A DNA stretch of 64,000 bases from Pseudomonas hygromyciniae. GTDB lineage: Bacteria; Pseudomonadota; Gammaproteobacteria; Pseudomonadales; Pseudomonadaceae. Shown here piece by piece: positions 28,148-37,800 of this stretch; position 1 is the first letter of the stretch, and the number at the start of each line of letters is the position of its first letter. The DNA lies in contig NZ_CP070506.1 in NCBI RefSeq assembly GCF_016925675.1, forward strand, positions 3,098,501 through 3,162,500, in the 5' to 3' direction. Under the pieces are notes generated by a model. That model was not told the origin of the DNA and made no database searches. It worked only from the letters and a program-made list of their open reading frames with translations. Position numbers and translations under genes: made by a program.

Positions 28148-28218
28148 GCTTGTCTGTGGCGAGCGGGCTCGCCCCGCGCTGGGTGGCGAAGCCGCCCTAA
28201 CAGCCTCACTCTATTCTG

Positions 28219-28503
28219 CCAGGTACACCGCGGTGACTGGTTTTGGGGCTGCTGCCGCAGCCCAACGGGGGACAAGCCCCCTCGCCACAGGGGGGGGCAA
28301 GCAGCCCCAATAACCTCACCATGTTCTGCCAGGTACACCGAGGTGGCTGGTTTTGGGGCTGCTACCGCAGCCCAACGGGGGCGATACGGCGTTCCGGCAA
28401 GCCCCCTCGCCACAAGGGGGGGCAAGCAGCCCCAATAATCTCACCATGTTCTGCCAGGTATACCGAGGCGGCTGGTTTTAGGGCTGCTACCGCAGCCCCC
28501 CTT
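28219..28503. repeat. Three direct repeats of a 110-125 bp REP-containing unit
   Basis: Units start at 28219, 28329 and 28454, each opening with CCAGGTA(C/T)ACCG and the core CTGGTTTT(G/A)GGGCTGCT. The first two continue with CGCAGCCCAACGGGGG and a CAAGCCCCCTCGCCACA block; the second carries about 15 extra bases (GCGATACGGCGTTCC), and the third stops after the core. The same core forms the palindrome hit by the IS near 7.2 kb. Together with the 17 bp repeats this fills the 458 bp between kguD and the chemoreceptor gene (28058-28515), where I see no gene. Confidence 0.85.
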
Positions 28504-28515
28504 CCACACCAGCAG

Positions 28516-30141
28516 TTAGATCACGAAGCTTGCCACCATGGCGTTCAAGTCCACCGCCAGGCGCGACAGTTCATGGCTGGCAGCGCTGGTCTGGTTGGCA
28601 CCGGCCGCCGACTGGGTAGCCAGGTCGCGGATGTTCACCAGGTTGCGGTCCACTTCCCGCGAGACCTGGGCCTGCTCTTCAGAGGCGCTGGCGATCACCA
28701 GGTTGCGCTCGTTGATCAGGCTGATGGACTGGGTGATCTGCTCCAGCGCCACACCCGCGGCGCGGGCCATTTCCAGGGTGCTTTGAGTGCGCTGGTTGCT
28801 CTGCTGCATGGACTGCACCGCTTCACCCGTGCCGTTCTGGATCCCGGCCACCATCTTCTCGATCTCCTGGGTCGACTGCTGGGTGCGATGGGCCAGGGCG
28901 CGCACTTCATCGGCCACCACGGCAAACCCGCGTCCGGCTTCACCGGCGCGTGCAGCTTCGATGGCCGCGTTGAGGGCCAGCAGGTTGGTTTGCTCGGCAA
29001 TCGCACGAATCACGTCCAGCACCTTGCCGATATCGCGGCCCTGGGTGGCCAGGCCTTCGATCAACACCGAGGTGTTCTGCACGTCGTGGGTCATGGTCTG
29101 GATCGCGCCCACGGTTTCCACCACACGGTCGCGCCCTTCCCGCGCGGCCTGGTTCGACTGGGTCGAGGCCTCGGAGGTCGACACCGCGTTGCGCGCCACT
29201 TCTTCCACGGCGGCGGTCATTTCATTGACCGCCGTGGCGGCCTGGTCGATCTCATTATTCTGCTGTTGCAAGCCCTTGGAGGCTTCCTCGGTGACTGCGC
29301 TCAGCTCTTCGGCAGCCGAGGCCAATTGTGTGGCAGAGCCCGCGATGTGCTGGATGGTCTGGCGCAGGTTGTTCTGCATGCTAGCCAGGGCGCCGATCAG
29401 GCGGGCCGGTTCATCCTGGCCGTCGTCCTCGATGACTTTGCTCAGATCACCACTGGAGATGGTCTCGGCGGCCGCCACCGCCTTGCGCAGGGGCGTGACA
29501 ATGCTGCGGGTCAGCAGCCAGGCGAGCAATACGGTCATCAGCGCCGCGACCACCGACACCACGATAATCCCTGTGATCGCATCGCTATAGCTGCGCCCGG
29601 CGTCTTCACCGGCCTGTTTGGCATTGGCGGCATTGATCGCAATCAGCTTGTTCAGTTGCTCGCCCATCTGATCGGTGCCGTCCTTGATCCGACTGTTGAT
29701 CAGGGCGCGCATCTCCTCGACCTTGTTTTGCTGGGACAGCTCAAGCATTTGCGCCTGGGCTTTGAGGTAGTTATCCAGCGTGGCCGCAAAGGTTTTGTAC
29801 AACGCCGCCTCTTCGGCGCCGGCCGGCAGCGCGGCATAGCCTGCCTGGGCTTGGCGGGCCTTATCGACCAAAACCCCGATACGCGTTTGGGCATCTTGCA
29901 GGGCGGCCGGTTCACGATTGACCAGAACACGGAAAGACAGAATGCGCAGGCGCAACACGTTCTCGGTCATATTGGCCAGATAACCGACACTCGGCAGTTG
30001 GTTGGCGCCCATATCCAGCGCGGCCTGGCGAATCAACGTCATGCGATTGACAGCAAACACCCCCAGAACAATCACAAGCAACGCAATAAACGCAAAACCG
30101 AGAAACGCCCGAGGTGCGATATTCAAATTACGGAGGGACAT
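28516..30141 (-). CDS. Methyl-accepting chemotaxis protein
   Basis: A 541-residue chemoreceptor. The first transmembrane helix is at about 11-32 and the second at about 190-212. Between them lies an all-helical periplasmic sensor of about 160 residues, of four-helix-bundle type. A HAMP segment follows ([23 protein letters not shown]), then the signalling domain with the hairpin tip [24 protein letters not shown] and [15 protein letters not shown], which contacts CheA and CheW. The ATG at 30141 follows a GGAGG site. The ligand cannot be inferred from sequence. It is a single-gene unit. Confidence 0.93.
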   Translation of the reverse strand: MSLRNLNIAPRAFLGFAFIALLVIVLGVFAVNRMTLIRQAALDMGANQLPSVGYLANMTENVLRLRILSFRVLVNREPAALQDAQTRIGVLVDKARQAQAGYAALPAGAEEAALYKTFAATLDNYLKAQAQMLELSQQNKVEEMRALINSRIKDGTDQMGEQLNKLIAINAANAKQAGEDAGRSYSDAITGIIVVSVVAALMTVLLAWLLTRSIVTPLRKAVAAAETISSGDLSKVIEDDGQDEPARLIGALASMQNNLRQTIQHIAGSATQLASAAEELSAVTEEASKGLQQQNNEIDQAATAVNEMTAAVEEVARNAVSTSEASTQSNQAAREGRDRVVETVGAIQTMTHDVQNTSVLIEGLATQGRDIGKVLDVIRAIAEQTNLLALNAAIEAARAGEAGRGFAVVADEVRALAHRTQQSTQEIEKMVAGIQNGTGEAVQSMQQSNQRTQSTLEMARAAGVALEQITQSISLINERNLVIASASEEQAQVSREVDRNLVNIRDLATQSAAGANQTSAASHELSRLAVDLNAMVASFVI

Positions 30142-30375
30142 AGGAAAGCTCTCAAAAAGGGATGGCTGCGAGCGTCCTTGCCGCGACACGGTCACTGTGC
30201 GTCAACGCACACAGATGGCTGTTCGGCGCCACTGTTATAAGGGAGATGTGGGCCTATAAAAGATATCGGCAGGCTTGAGGCTTTTTGCACGGATCGTAGA
30301 AATATATTTTCACACTTTTGACAGCGGGCGCTTTCTGGCATCCTGCGCGTCCATTTTCTGACCCGAGCACGTATT

Positions 30376-31803
30376 TTGTCTGACGCTCAAGCCCCCCGCC
30401 CCCGCTATAAATCAGACCTGATCTATGGTCTGGAAGACCGTCCGCACTTCACAGCGGCGATTTTTGCCGCCCTGCAGCACGTGCTCGCCAGCTTTGTGGG
30501 GATCATCACCCCGACCCTGATCGTCGGCGGCGTATTGGGCCTGGAAAGCGAAGTGCCGTACCTGGTCAGCATGGCCCTGTTTGTCTCGGGCCTGGGCACC
30601 TTTGTCCAGGCGCGGCGCTTCGGCCCGGTGGGCTCGGGCTTGCTGTGCCTGCAAGGCACCAGCTTTTCCTTTATCAGCGTGATTCTCAGTGCCGGTTTCA
30701 TGGTCAAGGCCCGGGGCGGCGGCACCGATGAGATCCTGTCGACGATCTTTGGGATCTGCTTCTTTGCGGCGTTTATCGAAGTGGTGCTCAGCCAGTTCAT
30801 CGGTAAATTGCGCAAACTGATCACCCCGGTGGTGACCGGCACCATCATCACTTTGATGGGCTTATCGCTGATCAAGGTCGCCGTCACCGATATGGCTGGC
30901 GGCTACGGCGCCGCCGACTTGGGCGCGGCCAGCAACATGGGGCTTGCGGCCCTGGTGTTGCTGACCATCGTGGTGCTCAACCGTTTCAATAATCCGTTCC
31001 TGCGTCTGGGCTCGATTGTCATCGGCCTGACCCTGGGATTTGTCGTGGCCTGGTGGCTGGGGCGGGTCGACCTGGCAGCCTTGCCGCAAGTGCCGCTGGT
31101 GAGTGTGCCCGTACCATTCAAGTACGGGTTCTCGTTTGACTGGGTGGCGTTTATTCCAGTGGCGGTGATCTTCCTGATTTCCCCACTGGAGGCGGCCGGT
31201 GATCTGACAGCCAACTCGATGATTTCCCAGCAGCCGGTCAAGGGCCCGCTGTACATCAAACGCATCAAGTCCGGCCTGCTGGCCGATGGCCTGAACTCGG
31301 TGATGGCCGCCACCTTCAATAGCCTGCCGATGGTGACCTTCGCCCAGAACAACGGCGTGATCCAGTTGACTGGCGTCGCCAGCCGCTACGTGGCGTATTT
31401 CATTGCCGGCCTGCTGGTGTTGCTCGGTCTGTTCCCGATGATTGGCGCGGTCTTGCAATTGATGCCCAAGCCGGTGCTGGGTGGCGCGACGCTGATCATG
31501 TTCGGCACGGTAGCGGTGGCCGGGATCAAGATCCTCGCCGAGGCCGGGCTGCATCGACGCAATGTGCTGATCGTGGCGATCTCCCTGGGCATGGGCCTGG
31601 GCGTGGCGGCGGTACCGGAAGTGCTGCGCGAGTTGCCCAAGGCCCTGCATAACATCTTCGAGTCGCCGATTACCGTCGGTGCATTCTGTGCGATCCTGCT
31701 GAACATCTTCCTGCCGGAAGAGTTCATAGAACTGCAAGAAGATGAATTTGATCCGGAAGCCTCCACCCTCAAAGTGATGCAGGACCCGGCCCCGACGAAA
31801 TAG
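30376..31803 (+). CDS. NCS2 nucleobase (xanthine/uric acid type) permease
   Basis: A 475-residue transporter of the nucleobase:cation symporter-2 family with about fourteen hydrophobic segments. Diagnostic motifs are LQGTSFSF near residue 92, the acidic LISPLEAAGDLTANS in helix 8, and NNGVIQLTGVASRYV, the NCS2 signature with the xanthine/urate pattern. It should import purines by proton symport. The start is most likely TTG at 30376 (reads SDAQAPRPRYKS). A lipoprotein gene follows after 8 bp, suggesting cotranscription. Confidence 0.88.
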   Translation: MSDAQAPRPRYKSDLIYGLEDRPHFTAAIFAALQHVLASFVGIITPTLIVGGVLGLESEVPYLVSMALFVSGLGTFVQARRFGPVGSGLLCLQGTSFSFISVILSAGFMVKARGGGTDEILSTIFGICFFAAFIEVVLSQFIGKLRKLITPVVTGTIITLMGLSLIKVAVTDMAGGYGAADLGAASNMGLAALVLLTIVVLNRFNNPFLRLGSIVIGLTLGFVVAWWLGRVDLAALPQVPLVSVPVPFKYGFSFDWVAFIPVAVIFLISPLEAAGDLTANSMISQQPVKGPLYIKRIKSGLLADGLNSVMAATFNSLPMVTFAQNNGVIQLTGVASRYVAYFIAGLLVLLGLFPMIGAVLQLMPKPVLGGATLIMFGTVAVAGIKILAEAGLHRRNVLIVAISLGMGLGVAAVPEVLRELPKALHNIFESPITVGAFCAILLNIFLPEEFIELQEDEFDPEASTLKVMQDPAPTK

Positions 31804-31811
31804 GACCCCTT

Positions 31812-32279
31812 ATGCGCAGATTGATCGGCCTGACCCTCTCCCTGGTATTGCTCAGCCTGAGCGCCTGCGCCCTGTTCCCCAACCGTGACGCGCTGCATAT
31901 CAATGTGGTGGGGATCGAGCCGTTGCAAAGCCAGGACCTGGAAGTGAGGTTTGCGGTCAAGTTGCGGGTGCAGAACCCCAACGAAACAACGATCGACTAC
32001 AACGGCGTGGCCCTGGACCTGGAGGTCAATGGGCGGCCACTGGCGGCCGGGGTCAGCGATCAGCAGGGATCCATCCCGCGTTTTTCCGAGACGGTGCTGA
32101 CAGTCCCGGTCAGCGTTTCGGCGTTTTCCGTGCTGCGCCAGACCCTGGGCCTGAGCCAGACCCAGAGCTTGAACAACCTGCCGTATGTGCTGCGCGGCAA
32201 GCTGGCCGGCGGGTTGTTTGGCACCCTGCGTTTTGTCGATCGCGGGACCCTGGACCTGCCCAACACAGTGACGTGGTAA
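31812..32279 (+). CDS. LEA-type (WHy domain) lipoprotein
   Basis: A 155-residue predicted lipoprotein. The signal peptide ends in the lipobox SLSAC (Cys19). The rest is a late-embryogenesis-abundant type 2 (WHy) beta domain: RFAVKLRVQNPNETTIDYNGVALDLEVNG and FSVLRQTLGL. Such bacterial proteins are periplasmic or membrane-attached, and a stress role is only suspected. It lies directly after the purine permease gene and just before a GNAT gene. Confidence 0.85.
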   Translation: MRRLIGLTLSLVLLSLSACALFPNRDALHINVVGIEPLQSQDLEVRFAVKLRVQNPNETTIDYNGVALDLEVNGRPLAAGVSDQQGSIPRFSETVLTVPVSVSAFSVLRQTLGLSQTQSLNNLPYVLRGKLAGGLFGTLRFVDRGTLDLPNTVTW

Positions 32280-32284
32280 ACCCC

Positions 32285-32833
32285 ATGGCTACCTTGCCCA
32301 CCCTGTACACCGAACGCTTGATTCTGCAGCCGCTGACCCTGGACGACGCCGAGGGCGTGCAACAGCAGTTTGCCCACTGGGAGGTGGTGCGTTACCTCAA
32401 TGCCTTGGTGCCCTGGCCCTACCCGGCCGATGGCGCCCGCCGTTATCTGGAGGATATGGCCTTGCCGGCCATGGCGGCGGGCCGTGAATGGCATTGGTCG
32501 ATTCGCCTACGCCAAGCACCGGCGCAACTGATCGGCAACGCCAGTTTGATGGACGAGGAGGATAACAACCGCGGATTCTGGCTGGGGCCGCAATGGCAAG
32601 GACAGGGGTTAATGAGCGAAGCCAGTGCGGCGGTGACCGAGTATTGGTTCAAGGTGCTCGGGCGCCCACTGCTGCGGGTGCCCAAGGCCGCGCCGAACGT
32701 GGGCTCGCGCAGGATTTCGGAAAAAACCGGGATGCGCTTGATCCGTACGGAAGAAGGGCAATTCGTGGCGGGGGTTTTTCCCAAGGACATTTGGGAAATC
32801 ACCCGCGAAGAATGGATGGAACAATCCCTGTAG
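32285..32833 (+). CDS. GNAT (RimJ/RimL-type) N-acetyltransferase
   Basis: A 182-residue acetyltransferase resembling the RimJ/RimL group that modifies protein N termini or small molecules. The family opening TERLILQPLTLDDAEGV, the central GNASLMDEEDNNRGFWLGPQWQGQGLM (acetyl-CoA site) and NVGSRRISEKTGMRLI near the end support the call. I prefer the ATG at 32285, since the GTG at 32273 would overlap the upstream gene. The substrate is unknown. Confidence 0.85.
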   Translation: MATLPTLYTERLILQPLTLDDAEGVQQQFAHWEVVRYLNALVPWPYPADGARRYLEDMALPAMAAGREWHWSIRLRQAPAQLIGNASLMDEEDNNRGFWLGPQWQGQGLMSEASAAVTEYWFKVLGRPLLRVPKAAPNVGSRRISEKTGMRLIRTEEGQFVAGVFPKDIWEITREEWMEQSL

Positions 32834-32909
32834 GAGCGGGCTTGCCCGCGATAGCGGTATACCAGCCAGCACATGTAGTGACTGAACTACCGCAATCGCC
32901 GGCCCCTAC
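32829..32909. repeat. Decayed REPIN
   Basis: The left unit TGTAGGAGCGGGCTTGCCCG is intact, while the inverted right unit is degenerate (GCAATCGCCGGCCCCTACT). The repeat starts within the last codon of the GNAT gene, and its far end supplies the stop codon of the convergent small gene. Confidence 0.7.
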
Positions 32910-33157
32910 TTGGCCGCCATCAGTCGGTTGACTTCACTGCGCACCATGTTGGCAAACTCCGGTGGCGACATGCCATCCAGCTCCGCACGCACCCATTCAG
33001 CCCATTTGCCCTTGCGTTTGGAGCGTTCGCCAAACAGCCGGGCGCCTTCGCCCTTGGCTTTGCCCAGGTTGCTTTGCCACAAGTCGTACAGACGGGACTT
33101 TTCATCTTCAAGCGCAGCGCGCTCGGCAAGGGGCTTGTTGGCCAGATTGAAGCTCAT
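32906..33157 (-). CDS. Small conserved hypothetical protein
   Basis: An 83-residue basic, helical protein with no signal peptide: many Lys/Arg/Glu residues, with LYDLWQSNLGKAKGEGARLFGERSKRKGKWAEW in the middle. I recall no function for it. Its stop codon lies inside the REPIN at 32829-32909. A helical, charged composition could suit nucleic-acid or protein binding, but nothing more can be said. Confidence 0.7.
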   Translation of the reverse strand: MSFNLANKPLAERAALEDEKSRLYDLWQSNLGKAKGEGARLFGERSKRKGKWAEWVRAELDGMSPPEFANMVRSEVNRLMAAK

Positions 33158-33321
33158 GTGGAATTACCTGCTGCACAAATAGGTGACATCTTACACTGTA
33201 GGTCGAAAGGTCCGAATTCGGATTTTGCGCTGTGCTGACGGCCAGCAAAAAAAACTGCAACTTTTACCCAACTGCAAGACTCCATTGTTCACTGCCCACT
33301 TACCCCGCAAGGAGCTACTCA

Positions 33322-33642
33322 ATGGCCCGTAAAACCGCCGCCCAAGCTGTCGAAGAGCAAATCAAGGACCAGGCGTTCAGCGAACTCCAGGCCCTGATCG
33401 AAGAATCGGACAAGCTGCTCAAAAGCAGCGCGTCGCTGGTGGGAGAAGAAGGTGAAACCCTGCGCGAGCAGGTCGCGATCAAGCTCAAGCAGGCCCTGGA
33501 CTCGGTGTCCAACGTGCGTGAACGCAGCAAGCCGGTGGTCGATGCCACCGAAACCTATATCGGTGGCCACCCTTGGCAGACGGTTGCGATCTCGGCCGGT
33601 TTCGGCCTGGTGGTCGGGCTGTTGCTGGGCCGTCGCAACTGA
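33322..33642 (+). CDS. DUF883 (ElaB/YqjD-like) membrane-anchored protein
   Basis: A 106-residue protein of the ElaB/YqjD type. These are helical proteins with a single C-terminal transmembrane helix (WQTVAISAGFGLVVGLLLGRR) that bind ribosomes or associate with the inner membrane in stationary phase. The amphipathic, coiled-coil-like first 80 residues and the double-Arg end match. The start at 33322 follows AAGGAG; the frame upstream of it lacks such a site. Confidence 0.87.
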   Translation: MARKTAAQAVEEQIKDQAFSELQALIEESDKLLKSSASLVGEEGETLREQVAIKLKQALDSVSNVRERSKPVVDATETYIGGHPWQTVAISAGFGLVVGLLLGRRN

Positions 33643-33651
33643 TAACGGTCA

Positions 33652-33681
33652 TCACTGGCGCGGCGTCGTCCGCGCCGGTGA
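33652..33681. terminator. Hairpin between convergent genes
   Basis: TCACTGGCGCGG and CCGCGCCGGTGA form a 12 bp stem with one G-T pair and a six-base loop. There is no T-run, so it is a weak or factor-assisted terminator for the DUF883 gene and the convergent dpkA gene. Confidence 0.5.
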
Positions 33682-34713
33682 TTATGCTTGGGCCAACGCG
33701 CGCAACTGCTCCAGTTCTTCCCCGTCGATGATAATCCCCTGCTCCTCAGACTTGGCCCGCGCCCGATGACGACGGTCGCCCGGCAAACGCCTTAACCCTG
33801 CAGCATGCATCTGACGCACCAGTTCCTGGCTGCGCTCGGCGAAGCCTTGGCCGGCGTTTTTACTGGGGTCGATGACGATCAGCAATTGGCCGGTCCAGGG
33901 GGTCTTGGCACCCGGGTGGTTGGACCAGTCGAACTCAAAGGAAAAATTGCCCCCCGTCAATGCTGCCGCCAACAGTTCAACCATCATCGACAATGCCGAG
34001 CCCTTGTGCCCGCCGAATGGAAGCAACGCGCCACCTTCAAGGATCGCCCGTGGATCCTGGGTCGGCTGGCCCAGACTGTCGACACCGGTGCCAGGCGGCA
34101 CGCGCTCGCCCTTGCGTGCGGCGATCTGCACGTCGCCGTGGGCAATGGCGCTGGTGGCCAGGTCAAACACAATCGGCGGCCCATCGGCGCGGGGCGCGGC
34201 GAACGCGATGGGATTGGTGCCGAACAAGGGGCGATCCGCACCGTATGGCACCACGCAGGTCATACTGTTGACCACGCTGAGTGCTACCAGGCCCTCTTCG
34301 GCGAAGGGTTCGACATCGGGCCAGAGCGCCGCAAAATGATGGGAGTTGCGAATGGCCAAGACCGCAATTCCGGCGCTACGGGCCTTTTCCACCAACAGCG
34401 AGCGCGCCGCCGCCAGGGCTGGCTGGGCAAAACCGTTGCCGGCATCGACGCGGACAAAACCCGAGGCAACATCCTCGACCTGTGGCACGGCCCTGCCATC
34501 GACCCAGCCGCTATTTAACGTCGAGACGTAGCCAGGAATGCGAAAGACCCCATGGCTGTGTGCACCATCGCGCTCGGCACGGGCGCAGTTATCGGCCAGC
34601 ACCGCGGCGACTTCGGCCGAGGTGCCATGGCGGATGAAGATATGTGTGAGCAGGGCCACCAGTTCGCTGAAGGCCATTGATGTAGTTACTGCGCAAACGG
34701 GCGTGGCTGACAT
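33682..34713 (-). CDS. dpkA: Delta1-piperideine-2-carboxylate / delta1-pyrroline-2-carboxylate reductase
   Basis: A 343-residue member of the Ldh2/malate dehydrogenase-like family. It reduces piperideine-2-carboxylate to L-pipecolate in D-lysine breakdown and pyrroline-2-carboxylate to L-proline, using NADPH. Conserved blocks include RDGAHSHGVFRIPGYVSTL, IRNSHHFAALWPDVEPFAEEGL, LFGTNPIAFAAP, SAIAHGDVQIAARKGE and ALLPFGGHKGSALSMMVELLAAALTGG. Residue for residue these follow the characterised Pseudomonas DpkA. No lysine or hydroxyproline genes flank it here, so it is a lone gene. Confidence 0.88.
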   Translation of the reverse strand: MSATPVCAVTTSMAFSELVALLTHIFIRHGTSAEVAAVLADNCARAERDGAHSHGVFRIPGYVSTLNSGWVDGRAVPQVEDVASGFVRVDAGNGFAQPALAAARSLLVEKARSAGIAVLAIRNSHHFAALWPDVEPFAEEGLVALSVVNSMTCVVPYGADRPLFGTNPIAFAAPRADGPPIVFDLATSAIAHGDVQIAARKGERVPPGTGVDSLGQPTQDPRAILEGGALLPFGGHKGSALSMMVELLAAALTGGNFSFEFDWSNHPGAKTPWTGQLLIVIDPSKNAGQGFAERSQELVRQMHAAGLRRLPGDRRHRARAKSEEQGIIIDGEELEQLRALAQA

Positions 34714-34894
34714 CTGAAGCTCCTGAATTGTTATTGGAGGGGGCTACAGCCTGCTGGACTCAACGCACTGATTAAACAACGCCCGGCGACCAGGCTGTCA
34801 ACACCTGCGCAGGTTCGCAACCTATTTATTTAGCGCCGCTGCGCCCATCGGTATTCGTAGGCTTTGCCCTCCCTCAGCCAGTACATAAACGATC

Positions 34895-37800
34895 ATGGAC
34901 GACCAGCCTCTGCCCTATTTTTTCCCCGAAGCGTTACGGGTGATCAAGCGTTTGAACGAGCGTGAGCGACAGCGCGGCATTACCGAAAAGGATCGGGAAT
35001 TCCTGCGCAACCTGTTTTTTGTCGATGCCGATGCACGCAAGGCGCAAACCCCGCCAATGATTGCCGAACGGTTGTTGATCAACTTGCCGGGGCACGAGCC
35101 GGTCGAATTGGCCGGCGCCTTCATGATGAGTTCCGAAGACTCCTACACCCCAGTGTTTTTCTACGGCCCGCAAACCGGGCTGGAGAAATTCAGTGATGCC
35201 GGGCAACTGCTCGACACCCTGGAAAAACGCCTGCTGGACGATGCACAACGGGGCGAACTCCTGCACTTCCTGGCCCTGGACGATCGCATAGACCTGGACT
35301 TCAACCCCGGCGCCAGCCTCAGCCGGCAATTGATAACGGGCAACGTATTTGATGAACAGCAGGCTTGTATCGAACGTGGCCAAAACCGCAACGTCCAGAC
35401 CCTGCTCAATGAGTTGAGCAAGCTGCCATTGGTGGCAACCCTGCTGGACCAGTTGTTGGCCAGCACCTTGCGCAAGCCCTTCCCGAGCGTGGACCAGCGC
35501 AAGACCCATGTGTTTTTTTACGCGCGGGTTTCATCATCCACCGACCAGGAAAAATGGGTAAATGCCCTGTTGTTGCGTGATGCGTTACTGCTGTTCCACC
35601 GCCAGCAAGCCTGGCCCGTGGGGCTGCGCCGGGTCTACACCAACCCCGAGATATTGTCGCCCTCAGGCACCAACCCCCAGGCGCACGACCTCAGTCGCTG
35701 GGACGATGGCATCCAGCAAGCGTCCGATCAACTGCGCCTGTATCTGAACAACTCACTGCTCACTTACTGGAACACCGATGTTTACGCCGGGTGGTCCAGG
35801 CGCGAATACTTTGCCCAGGCCATGAGCGATAAATCCAGGGTCGACTTACTGCTCAAGCGTCAGCAGGAGATCTTCACTCCCGAACAGTGGCAGCAACTGA
35901 ACGCGCTCTACCAGCCCGTCGAACGCGAGCACGGGCCGTTGACTGAAAAAGTCCGCCTGTGGGAGCACACCTCTTACTATGTTGAGCTGGCCAGCACGCT
36001 GGTGGTCACTCATCCCGACGCCTACCTCTACACCCAGTCCAGAGGTTGGCAAGTGCTCAAGGACGAGCACGACTTGCAGGCCACGCTCAAGGCAATGGCC
36101 GTGGCGCAGGGGCATGAGGATGATTTCTTCGGTTTTTTGTCACTGGAAGAGCGGGCACGGTTTGTCGGATTTGAAAACCCGCAGTTCAGCTCGGTGCCGT
36201 TCACTGGGCCGGTATTCAGCACCTTGTTGGAAACGGTCATCGGCAAACAGCAGCAAAACCTCGAATACTGCCTGGACCTGTACCGACGCAACCAGGGTAC
36301 GGTCAATGCCTACGCCATGCTGGATTACGGCCTGGATATCCGCGCGATGCTCGACCACCGGTTACGGGCACTGGACGCCAAGGGACGCTGGAGCACCCAT
36401 CCTTGCGCGCCGTCGGTGCCAGCGGAAAAGGCCCGCCTGACCCACCGGCGATTGCACAGCGTCAGCCATGCGTTGGACACCCTGATAGCGCAGGTTCCCA
36501 GCCTGGAGCGCGTCATCAGCGAGCAGTTGCATGCCACTTTCCCCGCCTCTGAGGTGGCCGCGCTCAACCCACAAGACCTTTTTATCAATCGCTACGCTGG
36601 CAATGCCGACGCCCAAGAGTGGCGCACGCCACAGTCCAGCCAGAGCCTGTTGGTGCACTGTGTCGCCCGCCTGCTGAACCAGGCACAGGCCATCCCTGAC
36701 ACTGCGCAATACGGGGTATATGGACCACGGACTCGCGGCCAGGCCACGAAAAGACCGGAGCTGGACATTGTCCGCCTCAATAGGATGGTCACGCAGTGGC
36801 TAGCCGGTCTGAGCCTGCAGCCAGTCGCGCAAATCCCCCGTGCGGGCCTCGAGGCCTTGATCCCCAAGCTGGCGCACAGCATGTCCGTGGGGATTCTTGA
36901 GGAGGCACGGCTCAGAGGGCTGGATAAGACCCTTGATGAGCGCGATATCCAGATCCTGCAAACGATGCTGGATCCGGACAACACAGTGCGCGGACAGGAT
37001 CCTGTGTTGAAAGGCTTCACCCCACAAGCATTCACAGTGTCAGTGTTGCCCACAGGCCAGACCAGCCTGCTGCGACTGACCCACTGTTTTGTGCTCACTG
37101 AGCGCGGCGGCCTCGATCATTACCACTCCGGGCATGCGCTGCTGTGGACGCCGGCTGCAGGGGTGGAAGCCTTCGCTTCGATCAGCGACTTGCGCGAGGT
37201 CTTGGCTCAACGGCTACGCAGCCCGACCCAGCGCCTGGGCCTGATGGAAAACCTCTCGGCCTTGCAGTACATCCCCCATCGACGTTATGAGTTGGGGCCG
37301 TTGCAGTTGATGACCAAGCCCGCATTGCAGCAATGCCAGCAATCCTGGATCGAGCATTACCTTGCCCAACGCCAACACACCCTGACGCTCAAGGCCCAAG
37401 CCTCGTCGCTGACCCAGGCTCTGGGACAACTGCGCAGCGAAGTCCCCGCCAATAACCTGCAGCGCGCGATGGACATCGCACGCCTGGCAGAGCTACGGCA
37501 CTCCCTGCACAACCGGCTGGGCGCAGCGCCGCCCAGGGAGCAACGGCGCCAGGCCGAGATACTGGAGCAATATCGCATCCATACCTTGCACGGCCGGGAC
37601 TATCTCTACGAGCTTGATTCTTTGCGTCAACATGTGGAGAACCGCCTGAACGACATGCTCGTCGATTACTCAACCTATGCCACGGGCGTCGAGATTGTGC
37701 CCAGGCTGGCGCTGGCAGGACGGCGCCAAAGCCTGCTGGATTTCGCCATGGGCCCCACTAGTGCGCAGGCGGCCGAATTTGAGGTGGTGTCCCTGGCCGC

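Noticed and set aside
28219..28503. Possible CRISPR array
   Set aside because: The repeats are long (110-125 bp), contiguous and contain REP hairpins. There are no unique spacers of even length and no cas genes.
28243..30240. Plus-strand open frame of 665 codons opposite the chemoreceptor gene
   Set aside because: It runs through the repeat cluster and the reverse of a well-defined chemoreceptor; the composition (His/Gln/Gly/Arg-rich) is typical of a GC-rich antisense frame.
30142..30375. Xanthine- or purine-responsive riboswitch before the NCS2 permease gene
   Set aside because: I looked for a structured leader with conserved internal loops and could not build one. The region is AT-rich and fits an ordinary promoter.
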